NCBI RefSeq assembly: GCF_001570565.1
Contig: NZ_BBXE01000015.1
Coordinates: 17,290 to 81,289 of the forward strand
DNA length: 64,000 nucleotides
Source of the DNA: Herbidospora yilanensis
Lineage (GTDB): Bacteria; Actinomycetota; Actinomycetes; Streptosporangiales; Streptosporangiaceae
Direction of reading: 5' to 3'
Below are positions 8,819 through 17,679 of this stretch, one piece after another (position 1 is the stretch's first letter; each line of letters opens with the position of its first letter). Position numbers and translations under genes: made by a program. Below the pieces are notes generated by a model. The model was not told the origin of the DNA. It was given only the letters and a program-made list of their open reading frames with translations, and did not search any database.

Positions 8819-10063
8819 ATGGCGCTCAACCACGACTTCGGACCCGCCGTCGCCCTCTCCTGCCGCGAGTGTGGCGCCCGTTACGACCTCGGCCCGATCT
8901 TCGCCTGTCAGGACTGTTTCGGGCCACTTGAGGTGGCGTACGACTTCGGGACCGTCAGCCGCGAGGACATCGCCGCGGGCCCGGCCAACATCTGGCGTTA
9001 CCGGGCGCTGCTGCCCGTGCCGGCGAACGTCGCCGACAAGCCCAACCTCCAGCCCGGCTGGACCAAGCTCCACCACGCCGGGAACCTCGGCGCCGAGCTC
9101 GGGCTGCGCGACCTCTACGTGAAGGACGACTCGGGCAACCCGACCCACTCGTTCAAGGACCGCGTCGTGTCGATCGCGGTCGAGGCGGCCCGCAACTTCG
9201 GGTTCACGACGCTCTCCTGCTCCTCGACGGGCAACCTCGCGGGCGCCGTCGGCGCCGCCGCCGCGCGGGCCGGGCTCGACTCGTGCGTGTTCATCCCGTC
9301 GAACCTCGAAGAGGCCAAGATCGTCGTCGCCAGCGTGTACGGCGGCAGGCTCGTCGGCATCGAGGGCACCTACGACGAGGTCAACCGCTTCTGCTCCGAG
9401 CTCATCGGCGACCCGCTGGGTGAGAAGTGGGGCTTCGTCAACGTGAACCTGCGGCCCTACTACGCCGAGGGCTCCAAGACCCTGGCCTACGAGATCGCCG
9501 AGCAGCTCGGCTGGCGCATCCCCGAGCAGATCATCATCCCGATCGCCTCGGGCTCCCAGCTCACCAAGATCGACAAGGGCTTCAAGGAGCTCATCGCGCT
9601 CGGCCTGGTGGAGGACACCCCCTACAAGATCTTCGGCGCGCAGGCCGCCGGGTGCTCGCCGGTGTCGGCCGCCTACAAGGCCGGGCACGACGTCGTCCGC
9701 CCGGTGAAGCCCGACACGATCGCCAAGTCGCTGGCCATCGGCAACCCGGCCGACGGGCCCTACGTGCTCGACATCGCCCGGCGGACCGGCGGCGCCGTGG
9801 AGGACGTCACCGACCCCGAGATCGTCGCCGCGATCCGCCTGCTGGCCCGGACCGAGGGCGTGTTCGCCGAGACGGCGGGCGGCGTGACGGTCGGGGTGCT
9901 GCGCAAGCTCACGGAGGCCGGGGTGATCGACCCCGACGCCACCACGGTCGTCCTCAACACGGGCGAGGGGCTCAAGACCCTCGACGCCGTCCAGTCGGAG
10001 GCCCGCCCGACGGCTGTCATCCGTCCGTCTCTGGACGCCTTCCGTACCGCTTTCGCCAACTGA
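8819..10063 (+). CDS. thrC: Threonine-synthase-family PLP enzyme under SAM riboswitch control (possible homocysteine synthase)
   Basis: 414 residues. The sequence is a fold-type II PLP enzyme of the threonine synthase family. It has an N-terminal zinc-ribbon-like pair (CRECG and CQDC), the PLP lysine Lys113 in NPTHSFKDR, the phosphate-binding CSSTGNLAGA loop, and a late NTGEGLK segment. Threonine synthase turns O-phosphohomoserine into threonine. The ATG at 8819 is preferred over 8798 because AGGGAAAGG is 9 bases upstream and the ATG at 8798 lies inside riboswitch helix P1. The SAM riboswitch and the adjacent ThiS/MoaD-like carrier suggest that it may instead use a protein thiocarboxylate on O-phosphohomoserine to make homocysteine. 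That is inference. The family assignment is firm and the reaction is not. Confidence 0.9.
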   Translation: MALNHDFGPAVALSCRECGARYDLGPIFACQDCFGPLEVAYDFGTVSREDIAAGPANIWRYRALLPVPANVADKPNLQPGWTKLHHAGNLGAELGLRDLYVKDDSGNPTHSFKDRVVSIAVEAARNFGFTTLSCSSTGNLAGAVGAAAARAGLDSCVFIPSNLEEAKIVVASVYGGRLVGIEGTYDEVNRFCSELIGDPLGEKWGFVNVNLRPYYAEGSKTLAYEIAEQLGWRIPEQIIIPIASGSQLTKIDKGFKELIALGLVEDTPYKIFGAQAAGCSPVSAAYKAGHDVVRPVKPDTIAKSLAIGNPADGPYVLDIARRTGGAVEDVTDPEIVAAIRLLARTEGVFAETAGGVTVGVLRKLTEAGVIDPDATTVVLNTGEGLKTLDAVQSEARPTAVIRPSLDAFRTAFAN

Positions 10064-10091
10064 ACTAACGGTTCGTTAAGGAGAGTCAACA

Positions 10092-10367
10092 ATGAGTGTT
10101 TCTGTGCGGATTCCGACGATTCTCCGTACGTACACGGGGGGCGCGGCCGAGGTGGCCGGCGAAGGGGCGACGCTGCGCGAGGTGTTCGAGAAACTCGACG
10201 CCGACTACCCCGGCATCGGGGCCAGGATCCTCGATGAATCGGGCAAGGTGCGGCGTTTTGTCAACGTCTACGTCGGAGAAGAGGACGTCCGATTCTCCGA
10301 AGGTTTGGACACTCCAACCCCTGCGGGGGTACAGATTTCGGTGATCCCCGCCGTAGCCGGAGGGTGA
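10092..10367 (+). CDS. ThiS/MoaD-like sulfur carrier protein with terminal GG
   Basis: 91 residues with a beta-grasp, ubiquitin-like pattern (VRIPTILRTYTGG, ATLREVFEKLDADYPGI, RRFVNVYVGEEDVRF) ending exactly in VAGG. The free diglycine is the site that becomes adenylated and then thiocarboxylated in ThiS, MoaD and CysO. A strong AAGGAGAG ribosome-binding site precedes the ATG. It follows the threonine-synthase-like gene by 28 bp and is closed by a terminator, so the two form a bicistronic unit under the SAM riboswitch. It lacks moaE or thiamine neighbours, which argues against molybdopterin or thiamine service. Its activating enzyme must be encoded elsewhere. Confidence 0.9.
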   Translation: MSVSVRIPTILRTYTGGAAEVAGEGATLREVFEKLDADYPGIGARILDESGKVRRFVNVYVGEEDVRFSEGLDTPTPAGVQISVIPAVAGG

Positions 10368-10385
10368 CCTTCCGCAGCCTTTCCC

Positions 10386-10420
10386 ACACCCACGTACTCC
10401 TACAGTGCGTGGGTGTTTCT
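10386..10420 (+). terminator. Terminator of the riboswitch - thrC-like - sulfur carrier operon
   Basis: A 12-bp stem with one mismatch (ACACCCACGTAC against GTGCGTGGGTGT) and a 7-base loop is followed by TTTCT. It begins about 19 bases after the carrier stop. Confidence 0.8.
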
Positions 10421-10723
10421 ATGTTTACCTGCACTTCTATCGTTATCGAAGCTTAATGAGTGCCATGGCATATGGTGCAATTCTCAACCAACCAATCTCT
10501 AACCGAAAAAGAAGCCCTCTCGCTTTGGGCGAACGACAGCGAGTCAGGGGCCGATTGACTCTGTTGTCCCACGCCTTGCCATGTGTATGGTCGAGAACGA
10601 TCGACGTGGCCGGGCGCTGTGAACCTGCCCTTAAAGGGGCGTCACTCTTCCGGTGCGAAAGGTCACGGACCCAGCGGTGGAATGGGCGGGTCCGTTGCCA
10701 GGCCCAGCAAGAGGAGTCGGAAA
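10421..10723 (+). promoter_or_regulatory. Promoter and structured leader of the cold-shock gene
   Basis: This 303-base stretch has no convincing gene. It is AT-richer than its neighbours in its first half. A plausible vegetative promoter is TTGTCC (10564-10569), 16 bases, TATGGT (10586-10591), giving a leader of roughly 125 bases. The leader contains an 8-bp stem (ACGGACCC near 10664 with GGGTCCGT near 10688) just before the GAGGAG ribosome-binding site. Long structured leaders are typical of cold-shock messages. Thermosensing here is inference. Confidence 0.5.
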
Positions 10724-10924
10724 GTGGCGCAGGGCACCGTCAAATGGTTTAACGCGGACAAGGGCTACGGCTTCATCGCGGTAGACGGTGGTAAGGACGT
10801 TTTCGTCCATTACTCGGCAATCATGATGGACGGCTACAAGGCCCTCGAGCAGGGCCAGCGTGTCGAGTTCGACATCACGCAGGGACAGAAGGGCCCGCAG
10901 GCGGAGGCTGTCCGGACCGTCTGA
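10724..10924 (+). CDS. Cold-shock protein, CspA family
   Basis: 66 residues, a single cold-shock domain that binds single-stranded RNA and DNA. RNP1 (KGYGFIAV) and RNP2 (DVFVHYSAI) are intact, and the start [10 protein letters not shown] is canonical. The GTG at 10724 is preferred over the upstream frame because GAGGAG lies 7 bases before it and the domain begins there. It is followed by a terminator at 11017 and then by the groEL operator region. Stress genes (csp, groEL) are therefore adjacent but separately transcribed. Confidence 0.95.
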   Translation: MAQGTVKWFNADKGYGFIAVDGGKDVFVHYSAIMMDGYKALEQGQRVEFDITQGQKGPQAEAVRTV

Positions 10925-11016
10925 TCCCCCGACCGCGAACCTTTTCGGCCACTCCCGCGTGAGCGGTTGAGAAGGGATCGGCTGTAACCCCCAACCCCAC
11001 AACCCCAGCGACCTGG

Positions 11017-11048
11017 AACCCGGCTCGCAGCCTGCGGGCCGGGTTTCT
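11017..11048 (+). terminator. Terminator after the cold-shock gene
   Basis: AACCCGGC pairs with GCCGGGTT across a GC-rich loop and is followed by TCTGCT. It lies about 90 bases after the csp stop and before the CIRCE sites. Confidence 0.7.
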
Positions 11049-11088
11049 GCTGCCCGACCTCGCCTGACCTGCCCCTCCCGGTCTTCGG

Positions 11089-12892
<1,804 letters not shown>

Positions 12893-12913
12893 GTCCATCT
12901 CGCACCACAGATG

Positions 12914-12943
12914 AGGCGGTCCCTTCCGGGGCCGCCTTCTTCT
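12914..12943 (+). terminator. Terminator after groEL
   Basis: AGGCGGTCCC pairs with GGGGCCGCCT (one G-T wobble) around a TTCC loop, followed by TCTTCTGTTT. It sits in the short gap before the convergent acetyltransferase gene. Confidence 0.85.
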
Positions 12944-12946
12944 GTT

Positions 12947-13354
12947 TCAGAAGTGCCGCACCCAACGGCCCCACTGTTCCTGCAGGACGTATCCGGTCGC
13001 CGCCCAGGCGGGGTGGGCTTCGGTGTTGTCGTGCAGGACCATCGCGTCGACGCGGAACGCGCCGAACGCCTGGAATCGCTCCTCGGCGGCCGTGATGAGC
13101 TGCCGGGCGATGCCCCTGCGGCGGGCTTCGGGCGCGACCGCGAGCCGGTAGAGGTGGGCCCGCCAGCCGTCCCAGCCGGCGATGACGGTGCCGGCGACGA
13201 CGCCGTCGAGTTCGTACACGAGCAGCGCCTCGGGGTCGCGCTCGATGAGCGCGGCCACCTTCGCGGGGTCGTCGTGGCGGTCGGTGCCCTCGGCGGCGGC
13301 GACCCAGAACTTCAGGATCGCCTCGACGTCGGCCAGGGTGGCGGGGCGGATCAC
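12947..13354 (-). CDS. GNAT family N-acetyltransferase
   Basis: 135 residues. The GNAT fold is recognisable by IRPATLADVEAIL at the start, the acetyl-CoA-binding VAPEARRRGIARQLI motif, then DAMVLHDNTEAHPAWAATGY and a WGRWVRHF end. The substrate is unknown. The GTG start at 13354 overlaps the TGA of the helicase gene in the sequence GTGA, so the two genes are translationally coupled in one operon. The frame is continuous with a much longer open frame upstream, but that part is antisense-phase noise inside the helicase gene. Confidence 0.88.
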   Translation of the reverse strand: MIRPATLADVEAILKFWVAAAEGTDRHDDPAKVAALIERDPEALLVYELDGVVAGTVIAGWDGWRAHLYRLAVAPEARRRGIARQLITAAEERFQAFGAFRVDAMVLHDNTEAHPAWAATGYVLQEQWGRWVRHF

Positions 13355-15342
13355 AGCGCCTCCGGGAGCGGCTTGGCGTGCACCACGGTCAAGGTGGTGA
13401 CCGCTCGGGTCAGGACGACGTAGAGGCGGGCCAGGCCCCTCGGTTCGGCGTCGACGATGTCGGCCGGTTCCGCCACCACGACGTGGTCGTACTCGAGACC
13501 CTTCGCCAGGCCCGCCGGCACGACGAGCACCCTCGCGCCGTCGCCGTCGGGGCCCAGGACCGGCGCGCCCAGGGCGGTCGCGACGGCCTCGGCGTCGGCG
13601 TCGCGGACGATGACGCCCACCGAACCCTCGCCCGCGGCGCTCACGGCGTCTCTCACGGCACCGAGGACATCGGAGGTCTCCACCAGCCTCAGGGATCCCG
13701 CGCCGGGACGCAGCGAGCGCGGCGCGGCCAGTTCGGGGGCGATGCCGGGGAGCAGGCGGGCGGCGTAGTCGAGCACCTCGCGCGGGACGCGGAAACCGAG
13801 GGTCAGCTCCGTCACCAGACCCTCGGCGAAGCCGAGATGCGTCAGCACGGTCTGCCACGAACGCGCCGACCACGGCGTGGTGCCCTGCGCGAGGTCGCCC
13901 AGGATGGTCGCCGAACCGGTCCGGCAGCGGCGGCCGAGCGCGCGCAGTTGCATCTCCGACAGGTCCTGCGCCTCGTCGACCACCAGGTGGCCGTGGGAGG
14001 GGGTGCGGTCCATCAGGTCGGCCAGCTCGTCGAGCAACGCTCCGTCGGCGCCGCTCCACTTCGCGCTCTTGTGGGACTTGTAGGGCTTCGTCCAGAGAAG
14101 CGCACTCTGCTCCTCGGGCGTCAGGTCGTCCTTGGCGGCCCTGGCCAGGAACTCCGGGTCGGCCAGCAGCCGGAAGAGCACCTGTTCCGGCACGAGCTTC
14201 GGCCAGACCTGGTCGACGACGGCCTTGACCGGCTTCGAGCGCGCCACCGCGTCCTGCACCCGGTCGTCGGGCGACTCCCCGCGCCGTTCCATCTGCACCA
14301 GCACCTGGTGGGCCAGCCGCTGGGCCAGCGTCGCCCGCCCGGGGTTGTAGCGGGTGGCGCCCCGCAGCGCGGCCACGATCTCGCGCACCTCGTAGTCGGC
14401 CACGCGGTAGCGGTTGGCCCCCTTGGTGACCAGCACCCCCTCGACCGGCTTCACCACGTGGAGCCACAACGCGCGCTTCAGCACCCGCGCCATCCGCGCG
14501 TCGCCCTTGACCGCCGACACGGCGGGTTCCTCGGGGTGGGCGTGCTCTCCCAGGATGCCCGCCACGGTCGTCTGGTCGACCTTCACCTCGCCGAGCGCGG
14601 GCAGCACCGAGGAGATGTAGGACAGGAACGCGCGGTTAGGGCCCACGATCATCACGCCGGCGCGAGACAATTTCTCGCGATGGGTGAACAGCAGATAGGC
14701 CGCGCGGTGCAGACCCACCGCGGTCTTCCCGGTGCCCGGCGCCCCCTGGACGCACACGGTCACGCCGAGGTCGGCGCGCACGATCTCGTCCTGGTCGGGC
14801 TGGATCGTCGCCACGATGTCGCGCATCGGGCCGGTGCGCGGGCGCTCGATCTCGTCGGTCAGGATGCGCGAGGGGCCGAGGTCGCCGCCGTGGGCCAGGT
14901 CCTCGTCTTCGAACGCGGTGAGCTCGCCACCCTGGTAGCCGAACCGGCGACGCCGGTCGACGCCCATCGGCTCGGCCGGGCTGGCCTGGTAGAACGCCCG
15001 CGAGACGGGCGCGCGCCAGTCGATCACGAGCGCCCGGCCGCCGCCGTCGTGGACGTGCCTGCGGCCGACGTACAGCACCGGCGGGAGGTCGTCGGCGCCG
15101 TCGCGGTCGAGGCGGCCGAAGAACAGCGGAGTGTCGGGGTGGTCGGCGAGCGCCGCGACGCGCTGGTCGAGCAGACCCTGGAGCACCTGCCGGGAGACCC
15201 AGTCGCCGGCCATGTCCGACGACAACGACTGCGCGTGCTCCCGCATGGCGCGCAGGGCCGCCCGCGACTCGTCGAGGTGCCGCCGTTCGTCCGCGAGGTC
15301 GTCGGCTGGCGGTATGTCGGGGGCGAGGGTGTGCTGGGGCAT
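13351..15342 (-). CDS. helD: HelD-type UvrD/Rep superfamily 1 helicase
   Basis: 663 residues. It has an N-terminal extension with a long coiled segment (DERRHLDESRAALRAMREHAQ), then the split SF1 core: Walker A GAPGTGKTAVG, Walker B VVDEAQD, motif III-like LGDLAQGT, and C-terminal motifs ending LYVVLTRAVTTL. This organisation matches actinobacterial HelD, an RNA-polymerase-associated ATPase that dissociates stalled or rifampicin-bound polymerase. That role is family knowledge. Assignment to a HelR-like rifampicin-tolerance subtype cannot be made by eye. It is coupled to a downstream GNAT gene by a 4-base overlap. Confidence 0.85.
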   Translation of the reverse strand: MPQHTLAPDIPPADDLADERRHLDESRAALRAMREHAQSLSSDMAGDWVSRQVLQGLLDQRVAALADHPDTPLFFGRLDRDGADDLPPVLYVGRRHVHDGGGRALVIDWRAPVSRAFYQASPAEPMGVDRRRRFGYQGGELTAFEDEDLAHGGDLGPSRILTDEIERPRTGPMRDIVATIQPDQDEIVRADLGVTVCVQGAPGTGKTAVGLHRAAYLLFTHREKLSRAGVMIVGPNRAFLSYISSVLPALGEVKVDQTTVAGILGEHAHPEEPAVSAVKGDARMARVLKRALWLHVVKPVEGVLVTKGANRYRVADYEVREIVAALRGATRYNPGRATLAQRLAHQVLVQMERRGESPDDRVQDAVARSKPVKAVVDQVWPKLVPEQVLFRLLADPEFLARAAKDDLTPEEQSALLWTKPYKSHKSAKWSGADGALLDELADLMDRTPSHGHLVVDEAQDLSEMQLRALGRRCRTGSATILGDLAQGTTPWSARSWQTVLTHLGFAEGLVTELTLGFRVPREVLDYAARLLPGIAPELAAPRSLRPGAGSLRLVETSDVLGAVRDAVSAAGEGSVGVIVRDADAEAVATALGAPVLGPDGDGARVLVVPAGLAKGLEYDHVVVAEPADIVDAEPRGLARLYVVLTRAVTTLTVVHAKPLPEAL

Positions 15343-15466
15343 GACGGAGTGCCTCCTGCCGGAGTGGTTCGGGTGGGCGAACGGGCCAGCTTAGTCGGCC
15401 CTCCGGGCCAGGCCAAAAGGTTTATGGGCCGACTGACTCGCGTCGTGGCTGGGTAGGGCAGCAGAG

Positions 15467-15778
15467 GTGTTCCGTGGCCCGATCCCGCTCCCGCCCGCGC
15501 TGCCCGCCGCCGTCATGGTGCTGCTCGCCGCGCTCTGGGGTCTTTCCGTGTACGCGGGCTGGGGTCTGGAGGCGTTCTGCGCCAGCGGCGAACCGGCCGA
15601 CGACTGCGGCGGCCGCATGGCCCTCGTGACGGCCGTCTCGTCGTTGTTCGCGGTCGTCGCGACGGCGCTCACGATCGGCGCGTGGTTGACCTGGCGCGCG
15701 CGTCTTCTCGTGTACGCAATCGCCGCATGGATGGGCGCGGAAGGCGTACTATTCGTCGGAGGTCTGGTCGCGCAGTAA
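15467..15778 (+). CDS. Small membrane protein with three predicted helices
   Basis: 103 residues from a GTG start. Three hydrophobic helices are evident (about residues 13-33, 50-72 and 80-100), separated by a short extracytoplasmic-looking loop with two cysteines (AFCASGEPADDCGG). No family is recognised. It is divergent from the helD operon and followed by a 210-base non-coding stretch and a strong terminator. Confidence 0.65.
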   Translation: MFRGPIPLPPALPAAVMVLLAALWGLSVYAGWGLEAFCASGEPADDCGGRMALVTAVSSLFAVVATALTIGAWLTWRARLLVYAIAAWMGAEGVLFVGGLVAQ

Positions 15779-15988
15779 TCTCGCGAATACCCTCCGAAGT
15801 CTTAATCAATCGGTATGGGAAAAGCCCTAGAAAGGCGCGGCAAATCAGGTGATTGCCCAGGACAATGGGGGTATGCCCGAACCTGGGCGTTGATGCCATC
15901 TTTGGCTGTGGGGGCCAAGGGCGCGAGGGGGTGATGAGGTTGTCTCGGGCCTACGGAATTTCGTGGACTTAAGCATGTTTTCTAAGTG
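15779..15988 (+). other. Non-coding stretch, candidate small RNA or leader
   Basis: No good open frame is seen on either strand. The region is rich in short G-runs (TGGGGGTATG, GTGGGGGCC, GAGGGGGTG) and partial inverted repeats (GCCCAGG with CCTGGGC around 15855-15885), and runs straight into a strong plus-strand terminator. It could be the 3' untranslated region of the small membrane gene or an independent small RNA. Confidence 0.35.
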
Positions 15989-16020
15989 GACCCGGCGGGA
16001 GTTGTCCCGCCGGGTCTTTT
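15989..16020 (+). terminator. Strong terminator between convergent transcripts
   Basis: A perfect 12-bp stem (GACCCGGCGGGA with TCCCGCCGGGTC) and a GTTG loop are followed by TTTT. It lies 2 bases beyond the stop of the convergent XPB gene and so insulates that gene from plus-strand transcription. Confidence 0.88.
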
Positions 16021-16022
16021 GT

Positions 16023-17663
16023 TTACGCCAAGACGTCGTCGGCGTCGATGATCTGGTAGGCGTAGCCCTGCTCGGCCAGGAAACGCTGCCGGTGGGCGGC
16101 GAAGTCCTGGTCGACGGTGTCGCGGCTGACGATGGAGTAGAACCGGGCGCCCCCGCCGTCGGCCTTCGGCCGCAGCACCCGGCCGAGGCGCTGCGCCTCC
16201 TCCTGGCGCGACCCGAACGTGCCCGACACCTGGATGGCGACCGCCGCCTCCGGCAGGTCGATGGAGAAGTTCGCCACCTTCGACACGACGAGGACCTGCA
16301 GCTCCTTGTCGCGGAACGCCTGGAACAGCCGCTCGCGCTCCTTCACCTTGGTCTCGCCCTTGATGACCGGCGCGTTCAGGTGCTCGCCGAGTTCGTCGAG
16401 CTGGTCGATGTACTGCCCGATGACCAGGATCTGCTCGCCGGCGTGCTTCTTCACCAGCGCCTCGGTGACACGCAGCTTCGACGGCGTCGTGGCGGCGAAC
16501 CGGTAACGCTCGTCGGTGTCGGCCATCGCGTAGGCGAGCCGTTCGTCGTCGCGCAGCGTCACCCGCACCTCGACGCAGTCGGCCGGGGCGATGTAGCCCT
16601 GGTTCTCCATCTCCTTCCAGGGCGCGTCGTAGCGCTTCGGGCCGATGAGGGAGAACACGTCGCCCTCGCGGCCGTCTTCGCGCACCAGCGTGGCCGTCAG
16701 GCCCACCCGGCGGCGTGCCTGGAGGTCGGCGGTCATCCGGAAGATGGGGGCGGGCAGGAGGTGGACCTCGTCGTACACGACCAGACCCCAGTCGCGTGCG
16801 TCGAACAGCTCCAGATGCCGGTAGACGCCGCCGCGCTTGGACGTCATCACCTGGTAGGTCGCGATGGTGACCGGGCGGATCTCCTTCTTCGTCCCGGTGT
16901 ATTCGCCGATCTCGTCTTCGGTCAGGCTGGTCCGCTTGATCAGCTCGGTCTTCCACTGGTGGACGCTCACCGTGTTGGTGACCAGGATCAGCGTGGTCGC
17001 CTGCGCGTGGGCCATGGCCGCCGCGCCGACGATCGTCTTGCCCGCGCCGCACGGCAGCACGACCACGCCCGAGCCGCCGTGCCAGAACGCGTCGGCGGCC
17101 TCCTTCTGGTAGGGCCGCAGCGACCAGCCCTCTTCAGTGAGGGCGATCGGGTGGGCCTCGCCGTCGACGTAGCCGGCCAGGTCTTCCGCCGGCCAGCCGA
17201 GCTTCAGGAGAAGCTGCTTGATGTTGCCGCGCTCGCTCGGGTGGACGGCCACCGAGTCGCCGCCGAGCCGCTCGCCGACCATCGGCTGCACCTTCTTGGC
17301 GCGCAGCACCTCTTCGAGCACCGCCCGGTCGTTGCTGGTCAGCACCAGCCCGTGGACGGGGTGCTTCTCCAGGCGCAGCCGCCCGTAACGGGCCATCGTC
17401 TCGGCGACGTCGACCAGCAGCGCGTGGGGGACGGGGTAGCGGCTGAACCCGATGAGGGCGTCGATCACCTGCTCGGCGTCGTGCCCGGCGGCCCGCGCGT
17501 TCCAGAGGGCGAGCGGGGTGACGCGGTAGGTGTGGACGTGCTCGGGCGCGCGTTCGAGCTCGGCGAATGGCGCGATGGCCCGTCGGCACTCGTCGGCGCG
17601 CTCGTGGTCGACTTCCAGCAGCAGGGTTTTGTCGGACTGGACGATGAGCGGCCCGTCGTTCAC
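16023..17663 (-). CDS. XPB-type DNA repair helicase (superfamily 2)
   Basis: 546 residues. It is a 3'-5' SF2 helicase of the XPB/ERCC3 family found in actinobacteria. The N-terminal region precedes the RecA cores. Visible motifs are Walker A LPCGAGKTIVG, the DEVH box VVYDEVHLLPAP, motif III GLTATLVRED, the RED loop in that same segment, and motif VI QEEAQRLGRVLRPK. It should act in the cytoplasm in nucleotide-excision or transcription-linked repair, although bacterial roles remain incompletely defined. It follows the WYL-tailed partner gene by 16 bp on the same strand, the same pairing seen in mycobacteria. Confidence 0.93.
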   Translation of the reverse strand: MNDGPLIVQSDKTLLLEVDHERADECRRAIAPFAELERAPEHVHTYRVTPLALWNARAAGHDAEQVIDALIGFSRYPVPHALLVDVAETMARYGRLRLEKHPVHGLVLTSNDRAVLEEVLRAKKVQPMVGERLGGDSVAVHPSERGNIKQLLLKLGWPAEDLAGYVDGEAHPIALTEEGWSLRPYQKEAADAFWHGGSGVVVLPCGAGKTIVGAAAMAHAQATTLILVTNTVSVHQWKTELIKRTSLTEDEIGEYTGTKKEIRPVTIATYQVMTSKRGGVYRHLELFDARDWGLVVYDEVHLLPAPIFRMTADLQARRRVGLTATLVREDGREGDVFSLIGPKRYDAPWKEMENQGYIAPADCVEVRVTLRDDERLAYAMADTDERYRFAATTPSKLRVTEALVKKHAGEQILVIGQYIDQLDELGEHLNAPVIKGETKVKERERLFQAFRDKELQVLVVSKVANFSIDLPEAAVAIQVSGTFGSRQEEAQRLGRVLRPKADGGGARFYSIVSRDTVDQDFAAHRQRFLAEQGYAYQIIDADDVLA

Positions 17664-17679
17664 GGGTGGAGCCCCCTAA

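Noticed and set aside
10092..10367. MoaD for molybdopterin or ThiS for thiamine
   Set aside because: No moaE, moeB, thiG or other cofactor genes are adjacent, and the gene is in an operon with a PLP enzyme under a SAM riboswitch.
13355..14467. N-terminal extension of the GNAT frame upstream of 13354
   Set aside because: This part is out-of-phase reading of the helD gene. The acetyltransferase fold begins at the GTG overlapping the helD stop.
13378..15456. 692-codon plus-strand frame opposite helD
   Set aside because: The minus strand carries Walker A/B and other SF1 motifs. The plus frame is compositional noise.
15669..15899. 76-codon minus-strand frame in the gap after the small membrane gene
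   Set aside because: It overlaps the plus-strand gene, lacks a ribosome-binding site and has no recognisable sequence features.
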